A stretch of 64,000 bases of DNA, taken from contig NZ_CP155796.1 in assembly GCF_039729195.1 (NCBI RefSeq), positions 1,736,001 to 1,800,000 of the forward strand, given 5' to 3'. Origin of the DNA: Mycobacterium sp. DL (lineage in GTDB: Bacteria; Actinomycetota; Actinomycetes; Mycobacteriales; Mycobacteriaceae). The number at the start of each line of letters is the position of its first letter. Positions within the stretch are counted from its first letter, which is position 1. Positions 41,355 through 50,819 of this stretch are shown one piece after another. The notes beneath the pieces are model-generated. The model was not told the origin of the DNA. It did not search any database and saw only the letters and a list, made by a program, of their open reading frames with translations. The position numbers were made by a program, and so were the translations under genes.

Positions 41355-42296
41355 ATGGTCACCGAGGGTCCGGTTCATCTTCGCAGCCACGACTTGAACC
41401 TTCTCGTCGTCTACGCGGTCCTGATGGAAGAGCTCAACGTCACCCGAACTGCGGTGCGCCTCAACATGAGCCAGGCCGCGGTGAGCGCCAGTCTGCAGCG
41501 GCTGCGGAGGATGTTCGACGATCAGCTTTTTGTCCGGGCTTCCGGAGGCATGGCGCCCACCGCGAAGGCGCGGCAGATCCACGCCGCCGTTGCGGCGGGA
41601 TTGGCGAGTCTTCACGAGGCGATCGATGGTCCGCCCTCCTTCGACCCGTCGAGTGAGCGCGCTGTCTTCCGGCTGGGCATGTCGGATGACCTCGAGGCGG
41701 TGTTCATGCCGAAGATCATCGAGACTCTCACCACCATGAGCCCGACCTCGTCGGCGCACTGCATTCAGACACGGCGGGCCGGCGTCGAAGATCTGGTCAC
41801 CCTCGGCCACATCGACATCGGCATCGCGGCCTCATCGGCGTGGGGATCTGAGATCCGCTCGCGGGACCTCTTCGAATCCTCGTACGCATGTGTGTACAAC
41901 CCCAGCTTGATCGATCGCCACGGTGACCTCTCCTACACGGATTACCTCGCGTTGCCGCACCTGATGATCTCCGCGGACGGGACGCGGGGGATCGTCGACG
42001 ACGTCCTGCAGGCCGAAGGACAGACTCGCGACATCACCGCCTCGACAGGGCATTTCGCGATGGTCCCGATCCTGCTCAAGCGAGTCCCTGCGGTAGCGAC
42101 GATGCCGGAGTTCGCGGCCCGGGTCTTCGCGGAGTCGTTCGACCTGACCGTGAGCACCCCACCGATACAGCTACCCAGATTCACCGTGAACTCTCTGTGG
42201 CATCAATCCCAGGAGAGTTCCCCGGCCCTGCAGTGGATGATCGGCGTCATCGATTCAATCGCAACGGAACTGAAGGAAGATCAATGGTACGTGTAG
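41355..42296 (+). CDS. LysR-family regulator inside the aldoxime operon
   Basis: 313 residues, six bases after the dehydratase stop and preceded by AGGAG. The N-terminal winged HTH reads LMEELNVTRTAVRLNMSQAAVSASLQRLRRMFDDQLFVRA. The C-domain is a periplasmic-binding-like effector domain (LRLGMSDDLEAVFMPKI onward). It lies in the same direction as the enzymes rather than divergent, so it is part of the transcript it probably controls. Effector likely an aldoxime or nitrile; inferred. Confidence 0.9.
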   Translation: MVTEGPVHLRSHDLNLLVVYAVLMEELNVTRTAVRLNMSQAAVSASLQRLRRMFDDQLFVRASGGMAPTAKARQIHAAVAAGLASLHEAIDGPPSFDPSSERAVFRLGMSDDLEAVFMPKIIETLTTMSPTSSAHCIQTRRAGVEDLVTLGHIDIGIAASSAWGSEIRSRDLFESSYACVYNPSLIDRHGDLSYTDYLALPHLMISADGTRGIVDDVLQAEGQTRDITASTGHFAMVPILLKRVPAVATMPEFAARVFAESFDLTVSTPPIQLPRFTVNSLWHQSQESSPALQWMIGVIDSIATELKEDQWYV

Positions 42297-43210
42297 CAGT
42301 AGCCCAGATGGGATCTGTCGCGTTCGACAGTCCCGCGACCACACAGAAGGCGATTTCGGCGGTGCGTGAAGCCGGTCGCGAGGGCGCCAAGGTCATCGTC
42401 TTCCCCGAAGCGTTTCTCGGCACGTACCCGAAGGGGCTCAGCTTCGGAAGCCCGGTGGGCCGTCGCACCGAGTCGGGTCGGGACGACTATCTGCGGTGCT
42501 GGAAGAGCGCCGTCGAACTCGACGGACCGGAACTGGCGGCGATCGCCGAAGCCGCCCGACTCGAATCGATCTTCGTTGTGATCGGTGTGATCGAAAGAGC
42601 CGGAGGAACGTGCTACTGCACCGTCGTTCTGATCGACGAGCAGGGAGTCACCCGCGGACATCACAGAAAGGTGATGCCGACGGGAGCTGAGCGGTTGATC
42701 TGGGGGTTCGGCGACGGATCAACACTTCCCGTCGTCGATTCCCCCGCGGGCCGGCTGGGCAGCGTCATCTGCTGGGAGAACTACATGCCGCTGATGAGAG
42801 CTGCCATGTACGGGCAGGGTATCGAAATCTATTGTGCACCAACAGCTGACGATCGTGACTCGTGGATGAGCACGATGCAGCACGTCGCATTGGAAGGCAG
42901 ATGCTTCGTCATCACCGCCTGTCAGGTCATGCGCCGAAGCGACTACCCCGACGACTACCAGCCCGAGTTCGGCACCTCACCCGGTGACGTGCTGATGCGC
43001 GGCGGCAGCGCAGTGATCTCACCGCGCGGTGAGGTGCTCGCGGGTCCGGTGTACAACGAGGAATGCGTGATCTACGCGGACGTGGACACCGACGAGATCC
43101 ACCGGCAGACACTGGATTTTGACGTGGTCGGACACTATGCACGCGCGGACATCTTCCGCCTGCACGTGGACACCGAACCGAAGACCCCTGTGGAGTTCAG
43201 CTCCCGCTGA
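42284..43210 (+). CDS. Nitrilase (carbon-nitrogen hydrolase)
   Basis: 308 residues. The catalytic triad is visible: Glu42 (VFPEAFLG), Lys129 (HHRKVMPT) and Cys163 (SVICWENYMP). The CWENY/CWENYMP motif is that of true nitrilases rather than amidases; the YPKG...E and GGS..ISP segments agree. It hydrolyses nitriles to acid and ammonia, taking the product of the aldoxime dehydratase. ATG 42284 overlaps the lysR stop by 13 bp, giving tight coupling. Confidence 0.92.
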   Translation: MVRVAVAQMGSVAFDSPATTQKAISAVREAGREGAKVIVFPEAFLGTYPKGLSFGSPVGRRTESGRDDYLRCWKSAVELDGPELAAIAEAARLESIFVVIGVIERAGGTCYCTVVLIDEQGVTRGHHRKVMPTGAERLIWGFGDGSTLPVVDSPAGRLGSVICWENYMPLMRAAMYGQGIEIYCAPTADDRDSWMSTMQHVALEGRCFVITACQVMRRSDYPDDYQPEFGTSPGDVLMRGGSAVISPRGEVLAGPVYNEECVIYADVDTDEIHRQTLDFDVVGHYARADIFRLHVDTEPKTPVEFSSR

Positions 43211-43270
43211 GACTGCTCAAGGGTCGGAGGCTGTCATAGTGACCTCCTAGGCCAATGAACTGGAGGTTAC

Positions 43271-43630
43271 GTGGTCACCGCAGTCATCGTCATCACCGCA
43301 GTGTTCTTCGCCGGGATGGGCATCTACGGGCTCGTGGTGCCGGACCGCCTGGTCGCACCGTTCGACATCACGCTGGGTTCGGCCGCGGCGCGCTCCGAGG
43401 TGCGCGCGGTGTACGGGGGCTTCGGGCTGGCGATCGCGGCGGTGCTCACCCTCGCTGTGGCCAGGCCCGAACTGCGGTCCGGCATCCTGGTCACCGTCGC
43501 CGCCGCGCTGGCGGGCATGGCGTTCGGCCGCCTGGTCTCAGCGGCCGACGGCCGGGCCCGCTTCTACCCGAGTTGGTTCTACTTCGTCGTCGAGTCCGGG
43601 GTCGCGGCCGCGCTGTTCATCGCCGCCTGA
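43271..43630 (+). CDS. DUF4345-type four-helix membrane protein
   Basis: 119 residues from GTG 43271, following GGAGG. Four hydrophobic segments are present. Motifs such as FAGMGIYGLVVP, RSEVRAVYGGFGLAIA and YPSWFYFVVESGVAAALF fit the DUF4345 family. Function unknown; relatives occur singly in actinobacterial genomes. It is 60 bp after the nitrilase and may be on the same transcript or independent. Confidence 0.75.
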   Translation: MVTAVIVITAVFFAGMGIYGLVVPDRLVAPFDITLGSAAARSEVRAVYGGFGLAIAAVLTLAVARPELRSGILVTVAAALAGMAFGRLVSAADGRARFYPSWFYFVVESGVAAALFIAA

Positions 43631-43661
43631 CGCCGCAGCGGACGATCCTGTTCCACGGTGT

Positions 43662-43886
43662 TCACTCGGAGGTCAACCGCAGGCCATGTTCGCGTGCGAA
43701 GGCGTCATAGGCGAGCGCGATCTCCTCAGCTGTGGCGTCCGGGTGCGCACGGGCGACCGCATCGATCGCCGTGGATGTGTGTGGCCCCAGAAGCGTTGAC
43801 GTAGAGACTATTTGACCGCGGATCAGCGCCGCATTCAGCGCCGTCTGGAGGTCCGCTCGCGGATCGTGTGTCGGCACTTCGGTCAC
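43662..43886 (-). CDS. Short hypothetical protein
   Basis: About 74 residues from GTG 43886; a longer frame to 43958 is open but its first residues are Arg/Pro-rich and unconvincing. The predicted chain is helical (ADLQTALNAALIRGQIVS, DATAEEIALAYDAFAREHG), without Cys or membrane segments. No family recognised. It is convergent with the DUF4345 gene and divergent from phoD. Confidence 0.45.
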   Translation of the reverse strand: MTEVPTHDPRADLQTALNAALIRGQIVSTSTLLGPHTSTAIDAVARAHPDATAEEIALAYDAFAREHGLRLTSE

Positions 43887-44024
43887 GACCAGAAGTGAAT
43901 CATGACGAGGTCGTCGCCGCTCGCCGAGTCTCGGGCCGAAGAGTTCTCCGGACGGCATGCCTGCGGGAGGACACCGTATGGCTGCCCGTCACCGCCGCGA
44001 AAGCTGTACGGCTGACACTCCGCC

Positions 44025-45563
44025 GTGTCTCCTCATCCGAGCCGGCGATCCGTCCTCAAAGGCGCGGCGCTGCTCGCGACCCTCCCGGCCGTCGGATTCC
44101 AGTCGCCGCGGCGCCTGAGCCCTGTCACGGCCGATCCGTTCACACTCGGCGTGGCCTCCGGGGAACCGAGCGCCGACGGCGCGGTGATCTGGACCCGGCT
44201 GGCGCCCACGCCGCTGGCCGAGGGCGGCCTGGGCGGTATGCCGACGCGGCCCGTCGATGTCGAGTGGGAGGTGGCCGAGGACCCTGCGTTCACTCGAATT
44301 GCTCAGCGGGGCAGCGCCACCGCTGTGCCCGAAACCGCGCACAGTGTGCACGTCGAGCTCGTCGGGCTCCGGTCCGGCGCCGAGTACTTCTACCGGTTCC
44401 GGTCCCACGGGTACCTGTCGCCCGCAGGGCGCACCCGAACGGCGCCGCATGACGACTCGCTGGCGCCGCTGACCATGTGCGTCGCGTCCTGCTCCAACTA
44501 CGAGCAGGGCTGGTTCACCGCATATCGCAGGCTGGCCGAGGAGCACCCCGACCTCGTTGTGCACCTCGGTGACTACCACTACGAATACGGTGCCGGGCGC
44601 AGCGCCGTTCGGGTACGCGACCACGTCGGACCCGAGACCGTGACGCTGGCCCACTATCGGCAGCGGTACGCACAGTACAAGACCGATCCCGACCTGCAGG
44701 CGGCCCACGCCGCCGCGCCGTGGTTGGTGGTGTTCGACGACCATGAGGTGGCAGACAACTGGGCCGGCGAGGTCCCGGCCAAGCCCGACAACGGTTTCCG
44801 ACCGCGAAGGGCCGCGGCGCTGCAGGCGTACTACGAGAACATGCCGCTGCGGCCCTCGGCCAGGCCACATGACACGGGGATGGCGCTCCACCGCCGAGTG
44901 CACTGGGGTGGGTTGGCGACGTTCCACATGCTCGACACCCGCCAGCACCGGACCGATCAGCCGTGCGACGACGCCTATGCCTCCGACTGCGCCGAGCGCC
45001 GTTCTGCCGCAGCAAGCATGACCGGTGCGGCGCAGGAACAGTGGCTGGCGGCCGGACTCGCGCGATCTCGCGCACGATGGGATGTGCTGGGTCAGCAGGT
45101 GTTCTTCTCCCAGGTGGACCTCACCCCCGGGCCGGCACGCTCGTACAACCCGGACAGCTGGGACGGCTACACCGTCAACCGTGACCGGATCATCGCCGGA
45201 ATACGCGATTCACCGGTGCGCAACGCGGTGGTGTTGACCGGTGATGTTCATTCGCACTGGGCTGCCGATGTTCACGAACGACTCGGTGATCCCACCTCGC
45301 GGGTGGTCGCCACGGAACTGGTGACCAGTTCGATCAGCTCGGGCGGCGACGGGTCCGACACCCGTGACGAGATCGAGGCGGTCCTGCCCGACAACCCGCA
45401 CATCCGGTACTTCAGTAACCGCAGGGGGTACCTCCGCACGCACATCACTGGCGACCAGATGCGGGCCGACTTCCGGATCGTGCCGTACGTGTCGCGTCCA
45501 GGTGCAGCCGCGCACACAGGTGCCAGCTTCCTGCTCGCCGACCGCGGGATGCGGCGCGTCTGA
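44025..45563 (+). CDS. phoD: PhoD-type alkaline phosphatase/phosphodiesterase
   Basis: 512 residues from GTG 44025. A twin-arginine signal (RRSVLKGAALLATLPAVGF) is followed by a PhoD N-domain (TLGVASGEPSADGAVIWTRLAP) and a metallophosphatase domain with VHLGDYHYEYG, VFDDHEVADNWAG, LGQQVFFSQVDL, and VVLTGDVHSHWAADV. PhoD is a Ca/Fe-dependent phosphodiesterase exported by Tat that releases phosphate from phosphodiesters, including teichoic-acid-like polymers. It probably belongs to the phosphate-starvation response, but no Pho box is evident. It ends at a hairpin shared with a convergent small gene. Confidence 0.92.
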   Translation: MSPHPSRRSVLKGAALLATLPAVGFQSPRRLSPVTADPFTLGVASGEPSADGAVIWTRLAPTPLAEGGLGGMPTRPVDVEWEVAEDPAFTRIAQRGSATAVPETAHSVHVELVGLRSGAEYFYRFRSHGYLSPAGRTRTAPHDDSLAPLTMCVASCSNYEQGWFTAYRRLAEEHPDLVVHLGDYHYEYGAGRSAVRVRDHVGPETVTLAHYRQRYAQYKTDPDLQAAHAAAPWLVVFDDHEVADNWAGEVPAKPDNGFRPRRAAALQAYYENMPLRPSARPHDTGMALHRRVHWGGLATFHMLDTRQHRTDQPCDDAYASDCAERRSAAASMTGAAQEQWLAAGLARSRARWDVLGQQVFFSQVDLTPGPARSYNPDSWDGYTVNRDRIIAGIRDSPVRNAVVLTGDVHSHWAADVHERLGDPTSRVVATELVTSSISSGGDGSDTRDEIEAVLPDNPHIRYFSNRRGYLRTHITGDQMRADFRIVPYVSRPGAAAHTGASFLLADRGMRRV

Positions 45564-45615
45564 AGGTGGCTCGTGCACGAAGCGCTACGGCCGCAGCGGG
45601 CCCCGTAGAACCAAG

Positions 45616-45647
45616 AGAGCCGGCGCCCCACGGGGGCAGCCGGCTCT
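45616..45647. terminator. Bidirectional hairpin between phoD and a small convergent gene
   Basis: AGAGCCGGC-GCCCC-ACG-GGGGC-A-GCCGGCTCT: a 14-bp stem with one bulge, 53 bp after phoD and 19 bp before the end of the minus-strand small gene. No long U-tract on either side. Confidence 0.65.
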
Positions 45648-45665
45648 GGTCAACGCGGGTTGGCG

Positions 45666-45809
45666 TCAGTGATTCGTGTCCTCATGCCGGCGGGCGATGG
45701 CGAGAAGCTCGTCGCGAACCGTCGAATCCGGCAGAGCGTTGATCCGCGCATAGAGGCGACGCCGGTTCACGGCGCGCTTGACGTCTGCGCGAATGTGCGC
45801 GAGGGACAT
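45666..45809 (-). CDS. 47-residue basic helical small protein
   Basis: ATG 45809 follows AAGGAG by 8 nt. The product opens MSLAHIRADVKRAVNRRRLY, is Arg-rich and helical, and ends AIARRHEDTNH. No membrane segment or Cys. The clear ribosome site and stop/terminator arrangement support coding. Function unknown. Confidence 0.6.
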   Translation of the reverse strand: MSLAHIRADVKRAVNRRRLYARINALPDSTVRDELLAIARRHEDTNH

Positions 45810-46276
45810 GGTGCTCAACTCCTTTTTGGGTCCCCGGGGTACGGGGCTGTGTTTGCTGCTGGTGTCCACTTGGTCGAGGATCACTCGGCAAGTAGAACGC
45901 TTTGATCGTCCTTGTTAATTCTGGGTAAATCAACTTTCACGGTGTGAGTTTGCATACAGTGCACGTCGTGGCTGTTGAGACTGCGGGTCGTGGATGCTCC
46001 CGAACCGTCAGTGGTCGGAAAGTCAGGCAATTCCCGCGGATGGACCGAGGAAAGTGATGGCGGCGGGATTTACTTTGCTGGGTGTCGCCGGTCACACCGG
46101 ATCGGCTTGGCCGGAGGGTGACCGGGGCACACCGATCGACCGCGAAGTCGAGGGTTGAGCGGGCTTCTGCGGCCGTGATTTTTGGCGGGTGACGAACAAT
46201 CGCGTAGTCGCTTACGCGTGCCCAGCACTGTACGAGGCGGTAGATCTGTACCAGCGCCGCGAGTGAGGAGCCGCTG
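45810..46276. other. Divergent promoter region, no gene
   Basis: About 470 bp between the small minus-strand gene and the EEP-family gene. AT-rich patches at about 45900-45960 are probable promoters. Open frames crossing the region lack protein-like composition. Confidence 0.45.
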
Positions 46277-48325
46277 ATGGGGCCGCTGAGAGTAATGACC
46301 TTCAACGTGCAGATGCTGCCCTGGGTGGCCGATGCGTTGCACAGCACCACCAACGATGCACCCGAAAGGGCCGACCGGGTGGCCCGCGCGCTGTTCGCTC
46401 TGCCGGTGGTCGATCAGCCCGACGTGATCGCATTCAACGAGGTGTTCGACGAGGACGGACGAGACCGCCTGCGTCTGCGGCTGTCGGGACGGTGGCCCCA
46501 CATCGTGGACAAGATCCACGATGGCGGGGTCCTGGAAGACTCCGGGCTGATGCTCTTCAGTCGCCGACCGCTGCTGACGCTGCCCGACGGAGGCAACTTC
46601 CACGAACGATTCTTCACCGAATCGGCCGGCGACGACACCATGGCCGCCAAGGGCGTCGGTGTCATTCAGGTCGACAGCCCCGACGGCGTGGACCTGCCGA
46701 CGACCATTGCGTTCACCCACATGCAGGCCTCCTACCTGTCCGAGGACGAGCACCGCGACGTCCGACGCAGCCAACTCGACACCATGTACACCGCCGTCAA
46801 AGAAGTGATCGGCAGCTCACCGGAGCTGTGGGAGCGTGTCATCGTGTTGGGGGATCTGAACATTCGCGGGGACTCGGAGGCGCTCACCGACGAGTGGGCG
46901 GAGATCTTCGACCTCGCGTCGACCGAACTGACCCGCCTCACCCATGACGGGTGGCGTACCGGTATGCACCCTCCCAACGATCAGCAGGACCACGACCTCG
47001 GCCGCACGAACCTGAACTGGGAGAGCGGGCAAGGTCAGCGCCTGGACTACATGCTGTTCGGCAACGAGAACGAGCGCGGCTTGGTGGCCCACCACATGTA
47101 TTCCCGCATCCGTAATGCCAGTGACCACTTTTCGCTCGAGGCAGTGGTACAGCGCAGATCGGACCATTGCCGACCAGCGGACGCGATCGACCTGCACCAG
47201 TGGGTGACGGCTGCCGGCGGCTCACCGGGGCGGCCGTCGACGTTGCATCACCTCCCGCTCGAGTTCGACTTTCCCGGGACGCTGCAGTGGTTGTATGTCG
47301 ACACCCCGGGAACGTTCACACTCTGGAGCGCCGCCGACGTGGAGACCCGCGCATATACCCGCAGCGACCTGAGCAGGCCTCTCGCGCAGTTGCGCACGGT
47401 GTCCAAGAATGATCTGGAGTCCGGCCTGCAAGCCCCCTTCAGAGAAGCCACCGTCAATCCCGTCGGCACCACACACGTTGCCGCCGAACCCTTTTACATC
47501 GTGGCCCGGTCACGCAGGAACCGCGTCGGCAACCGGGACCTGCTGGTCCTCGAACACCATGGCGAATCACCCGCTACCGCGATCGCACTGGCCCCGCACA
47601 CCCCGACCGAAACTGGATTCCCGGTGGGCCGCAAGCTCGGTGACAACGACGAATGCTGGTTCATCGCAGCACTTCCCGAGACGTTCGCGGGTGACCCGCG
47701 CGAAGAGGCCTTCTCGGTGTACAACCCGGACCGCATCCGATGTTCACTCAGTGTCCGCGACCTCGCCGATGAGGAACTCATGGCCACCAGTGGCACCGGG
47801 CAGTACGTCAACCTCACCCATTCGACATCGGGCGGATATCAGGTTTATCTGGTGATGCGCCGCAACAACATTCAGTATGCCGGGTTCACCCTGGCCTGGA
47901 AGACTCCGATCAGTTACTTGATGTTGGACCGCCCGCTCGGACTGTTCATCAGAAACGAATCTGGCGCGGACTGGCCCGGCGCCGACGAAGTCCACCTGGA
48001 CGTGTGGCTCGACAGTAGACCGGTGTTCAACGGCTACTGGGATGACGCCGACACCGGCGAGACCTGGGGTGGACTGGCTTCGAGCATCGAGCAGCTGGTG
48101 CGCGCCCAGATGCCGGGAATCGGCGACCGGGTGCCGTTCAGCACGTCGATCAACCTCTCCTATCTCGAAGAGGATTTCACCGCCGCGGGATGGCTGACTG
48201 CCTCGGTCGCGGCGCTCTCGCCCGCCGAACGCGACACCGTCGATCGCCAGGTGACATTGCCGGTGCCCGATGCCATCAGCGACGGCACGTACACGTTCTA
48301 CTGTTCGGTCACCCGGCTCGGATGA
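46277..48325 (+). CDS. Large endonuclease/exonuclease/phosphatase-fold enzyme (sphingomyelinase-like)
   Basis: 682 residues. Residues 1 to about 290 form an EEP domain: MTFNVQMLPW, AFNEVF (metal Glu), GGNFHERFF, FTHMQASYL, VLGDLNIRGD and the terminal SDHFSLEA. This pattern is closest to neutral sphingomyelinase-C-type phosphodiesterases. The remaining 390 residues are beta-rich and include a segment with VARSRRNRVGNRDLLVLEHHG that I cannot assign. No signal peptide is evident from ATG 46277. The substrate could be a phospholipid or phosphorylated headgroup; the extra region may bind lipid or carbohydrate. Confidence 0.8.
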   Translation: MGPLRVMTFNVQMLPWVADALHSTTNDAPERADRVARALFALPVVDQPDVIAFNEVFDEDGRDRLRLRLSGRWPHIVDKIHDGGVLEDSGLMLFSRRPLLTLPDGGNFHERFFTESAGDDTMAAKGVGVIQVDSPDGVDLPTTIAFTHMQASYLSEDEHRDVRRSQLDTMYTAVKEVIGSSPELWERVIVLGDLNIRGDSEALTDEWAEIFDLASTELTRLTHDGWRTGMHPPNDQQDHDLGRTNLNWESGQGQRLDYMLFGNENERGLVAHHMYSRIRNASDHFSLEAVVQRRSDHCRPADAIDLHQWVTAAGGSPGRPSTLHHLPLEFDFPGTLQWLYVDTPGTFTLWSAADVETRAYTRSDLSRPLAQLRTVSKNDLESGLQAPFREATVNPVGTTHVAAEPFYIVARSRRNRVGNRDLLVLEHHGESPATAIALAPHTPTETGFPVGRKLGDNDECWFIAALPETFAGDPREEAFSVYNPDRIRCSLSVRDLADEELMATSGTGQYVNLTHSTSGGYQVYLVMRRNNIQYAGFTLAWKTPISYLMLDRPLGLFIRNESGADWPGADEVHLDVWLDSRPVFNGYWDDADTGETWGGLASSIEQLVRAQMPGIGDRVPFSTSINLSYLEEDFTAAGWLTASVAALSPAERDTVDRQVTLPVPDAISDGTYTFYCSVTRLG

Positions 48326-48369
48326 CTTCCTCCGACCCGACGCAGCCGCCCGCGATGTAGGCCTCGGCG

Positions 48370-49881
48370 TCAGGGGTTGTTCGACGGGATGGCGTCGCTG
48401 TACGGGGCCGTGCTTCGGTCATGCAGCGGGTGAACGGCCATGTACACCAGCCCGATGATGACCACCACCGCCGCAGACAGCGCCACGATCCAGTTGTCGT
48501 ACCACGCGGCATCGGGGGTCCGCGGCCACGCCATGTTGATCATCGCGACGACGCCGTAGACCAGTGCGGTGATGTTGACCGCCATGCCCCACTTGCCAAG
48601 GGAGTACTTGCCGCTGGGGACCCAGCCCTTCAGGCGTGCCCGCAGTGCCGCCAGCACGACCATCTGGAATCCGAGGTAGATGCCGAACGCGGCGAAGCTG
48701 ATGATCTTGGTGATCGCGTCGGTGGAGAACTTCGATCCGATGACGATCACCGCGGGCACGATGGCAGCGAGCAGCAGCGCGTACGGCGGGACGTGCCGGG
48801 TGGCGGAGAACTTGCTGAGTAGTTTGTGGCCCATGATCATCCGGTCGCGACCGTAGGAGTAGGCCAGTCGGCTCGCGGCCGCCTGCAGGCTCATCGCGCA
48901 CGACAGGAACGAGATCAGAACGATGAGCAGGATCACCTTCGAGCCGAACGGGCCGAATGCTTCGTTGAGAACGGTGGTGACGGGATCGGTGTCCTCGCCG
49001 GCGATGACGGCGGGGATGTCGGCGACTGCGAGCACGAGCGCCAGGCAGACGAATGTTGCTGCGGCACCACCGATGTAGATGGTTCGGCGCATCGCCTTGG
49101 GGATCAACCGACCCGGGTCGGCCACTTCCTCGGCGACATCGCCGCAGGCCTCGAAACCGTAGTACTGGTAGATACCGATGAGCGCTGCGGCCGCGAACGC
49201 CCACAGGTAGTTGCCGTCACCGCCCGCGCCGAAGCTGTCGAAGATGATGCCGATGTTGTGTTCCCGATGCGCAACGAGCAGCCAGACGCCGACGACGAGC
49301 GCGCCGATCAACTCGGCGGTGAAGCCGATGATCGCGGCTTTGGAAAGGACTTTGGTCCCCATGAAGTTGATGGCCGTGGCCAGCGCGAGCAGGATCAGGG
49401 CGAAGGCGATGACGTTGTTCACCGTCGCCTCGACACCGAAGGTGGCCGCGATGAACGGACCGGAGCCGTAGACCACCGATGAGATGGTCACCAGCAGCGC
49501 CACCATGTAGACCCAGCCGGTCATCCAGGCGTATCGGCGGCCCCACAGTCTGCGCGCCCAGGGATACACCCCGCCGGCGACCGGGTACTGCGCGACGATC
49601 TCGCTGAAGCTCAGCGCGACCAGGAACTGTCCCAGGCCGACGATGAGGAAGCTCCAGATCATCGGCGGTCCGCCGGTCGCCAGCGCAAAGGCGAACAGGG
49701 TGTAGACGCCGACGACCGGGGAGAGGTAGGTGAACCCGAGGGAGAAGTTGGCCCAGGGGCTCATCTCCCGCTTGAACTCGGATTTGTAGCCGAGCGCATG
49801 CAGATGCGCGGCGTCGTCTCCGCCGAGGAACGCGGGGGAACCCTCATCGGAGGCGCTGGTGGGCGGCGTAGAAGTGGACAT
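48370..49881 (-). CDS. APC-family amine/amino-acid permease of the pip region
   Basis: 503 residues with about 12 hydrophobic segments. APC signature: LGFTYLSPVVGVYTLFAFALATGGPPMIWSF, FSEIVAQYPVAGGVYPWARRLWGRR, and GFEACGDVAEEVADPGRLIPKAMRRTI (EE/P motif after helix VI). Relatives import GABA, polyamines, ethanolamine or amino acids. ATG 49881 is the start. It is divergent from the GntR gene of the amine cluster (143-bp gap), so it probably imports the cyclic amine or its amino-acid product. Confidence 0.87.
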   Translation of the reverse strand: MSTSTPPTSASDEGSPAFLGGDDAAHLHALGYKSEFKREMSPWANFSLGFTYLSPVVGVYTLFAFALATGGPPMIWSFLIVGLGQFLVALSFSEIVAQYPVAGGVYPWARRLWGRRYAWMTGWVYMVALLVTISSVVYGSGPFIAATFGVEATVNNVIAFALILLALATAINFMGTKVLSKAAIIGFTAELIGALVVGVWLLVAHREHNIGIIFDSFGAGGDGNYLWAFAAAALIGIYQYYGFEACGDVAEEVADPGRLIPKAMRRTIYIGGAAATFVCLALVLAVADIPAVIAGEDTDPVTTVLNEAFGPFGSKVILLIVLISFLSCAMSLQAAASRLAYSYGRDRMIMGHKLLSKFSATRHVPPYALLLAAIVPAVIVIGSKFSTDAITKIISFAAFGIYLGFQMVVLAALRARLKGWVPSGKYSLGKWGMAVNITALVYGVVAMINMAWPRTPDAAWYDNWIVALSAAVVVIIGLVYMAVHPLHDRSTAPYSDAIPSNNP

Positions 49882-49938
49882 CAGCCTGCTTTCTGGTAGC
49901 GCTGCGAAGCCAAGTGACCGAAAAACTACAGTCCTATT

Positions 49939-49946
49939 GTTTAAAC
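49939..49946. promoter_or_regulatory. Possible operator in the permease/GntR divergent gap
   Basis: GTTTAAAC is a perfect palindrome within an AT-rich patch, midway between the permease start (49881) and the GntR start (50025). A suitable site for the regulator encoded alongside; only position and symmetry support it. Confidence 0.3.
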
Positions 49947-50024
49947 GGCAACAGAATCGGCAGAATTGATCCGGAATCCGGTAGATTGCCGGCGACGGTC
50001 GTACCGCGGAGGAGGAGGGCGCCG

Positions 50025-50819
50025 GTGTCGTCGTTGTCCCCACTCGTTGCGGCCGAAGCTCCGGTCGGCCGCGCCGACGAGATCGTCCAGCGCATCACCG
50101 AGGCCATCCACCTCGGACTGCTCGACGACGGCGAACGCCTGCCCGTGGAGATCGACCTCGCGGCGCAGTTCGGGGTGGCGCCCATGACCGTCCGGGAAGC
50201 TCTGGCGACACTGCGTGAGCAGGCGCTGGTGGAAACCCGGCGCGGTCGCAGCGGCGGATCGTTCGTGCGCCGCCCGGCGGGTCCGCCCGTCGATCAGTTG
50301 ACTGCGCGGCTGGCTGCAATGAGCGCCTCTGACCTGCGCGATCTCTTCGACGAGCACACCGCGATCGCCGGGCAGGCGGCGCGGCTGGCCGCAGAGCGGG
50401 CCGCTCCGTACGCCGTGCGCCGGCTCTTCGTCCTGACCGATCAGCTGGGTTCGGCCACCACGCTGGGTGACCGGATCCGCGCCGACAGCCGGTTCCACAT
50501 CCAGGTGGCGATCGCGTCGCAGTCGGCACGCCTCGCGCGCCGCGAAGCCAACCTGCAGGCCGAGATCGCCGGTCTGGTGTGGCTGCCCGTGGGTCGGCAG
50601 GTCGACATCGCCGCGCACGTCGAGGAGCAGCACGCGATCGCCACGGCCGTCGCCTCCGAAAACGCCGCCGAGGCAAGGCGTCTGGCAGAGGCACACATCA
50701 TGGGTCAGCTCGCCCGTCTGACTGAAGTCAATCTCGACCTGACGGCCGGGGCGACGGATCTCGACCTGAAGGCCGCGGCGGATGCCGACCTGACCGCCGC
50801 ACCGGGGGCGGACGCATGA
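50025..50819 (+). CDS. pipR: GntR/FadR-family regulator (PipR-like)
   Basis: 264 residues from GTG 50025, preceded by GGAGGAGG. The N-terminal winged HTH reads IVQRITEAIHLGLLDDGERLPVEIDLAAQFGVAPMTVREALATLREQALVETRRGRSGGSFV in outline (LPVEIDLAAQFGVAP core). The C-terminus is an FCD effector domain with conserved His ligands (FHIQVAIAS, EEQHAIATAV). In M. smegmatis pipR is a GntR regulator next to the piperidine P450 gene; the same order here supports the name. ATGA overlap with the Cache gene (50816-50819). Confidence 0.82.
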   Translation: MSSLSPLVAAEAPVGRADEIVQRITEAIHLGLLDDGERLPVEIDLAAQFGVAPMTVREALATLREQALVETRRGRSGGSFVRRPAGPPVDQLTARLAAMSASDLRDLFDEHTAIAGQAARLAAERAAPYAVRRLFVLTDQLGSATTLGDRIRADSRFHIQVAIASQSARLARREANLQAEIAGLVWLPVGRQVDIAAHVEEQHAIATAVASENAAEARRLAEAHIMGQLARLTEVNLDLTAGATDLDLKAAADADLTAAPGADA

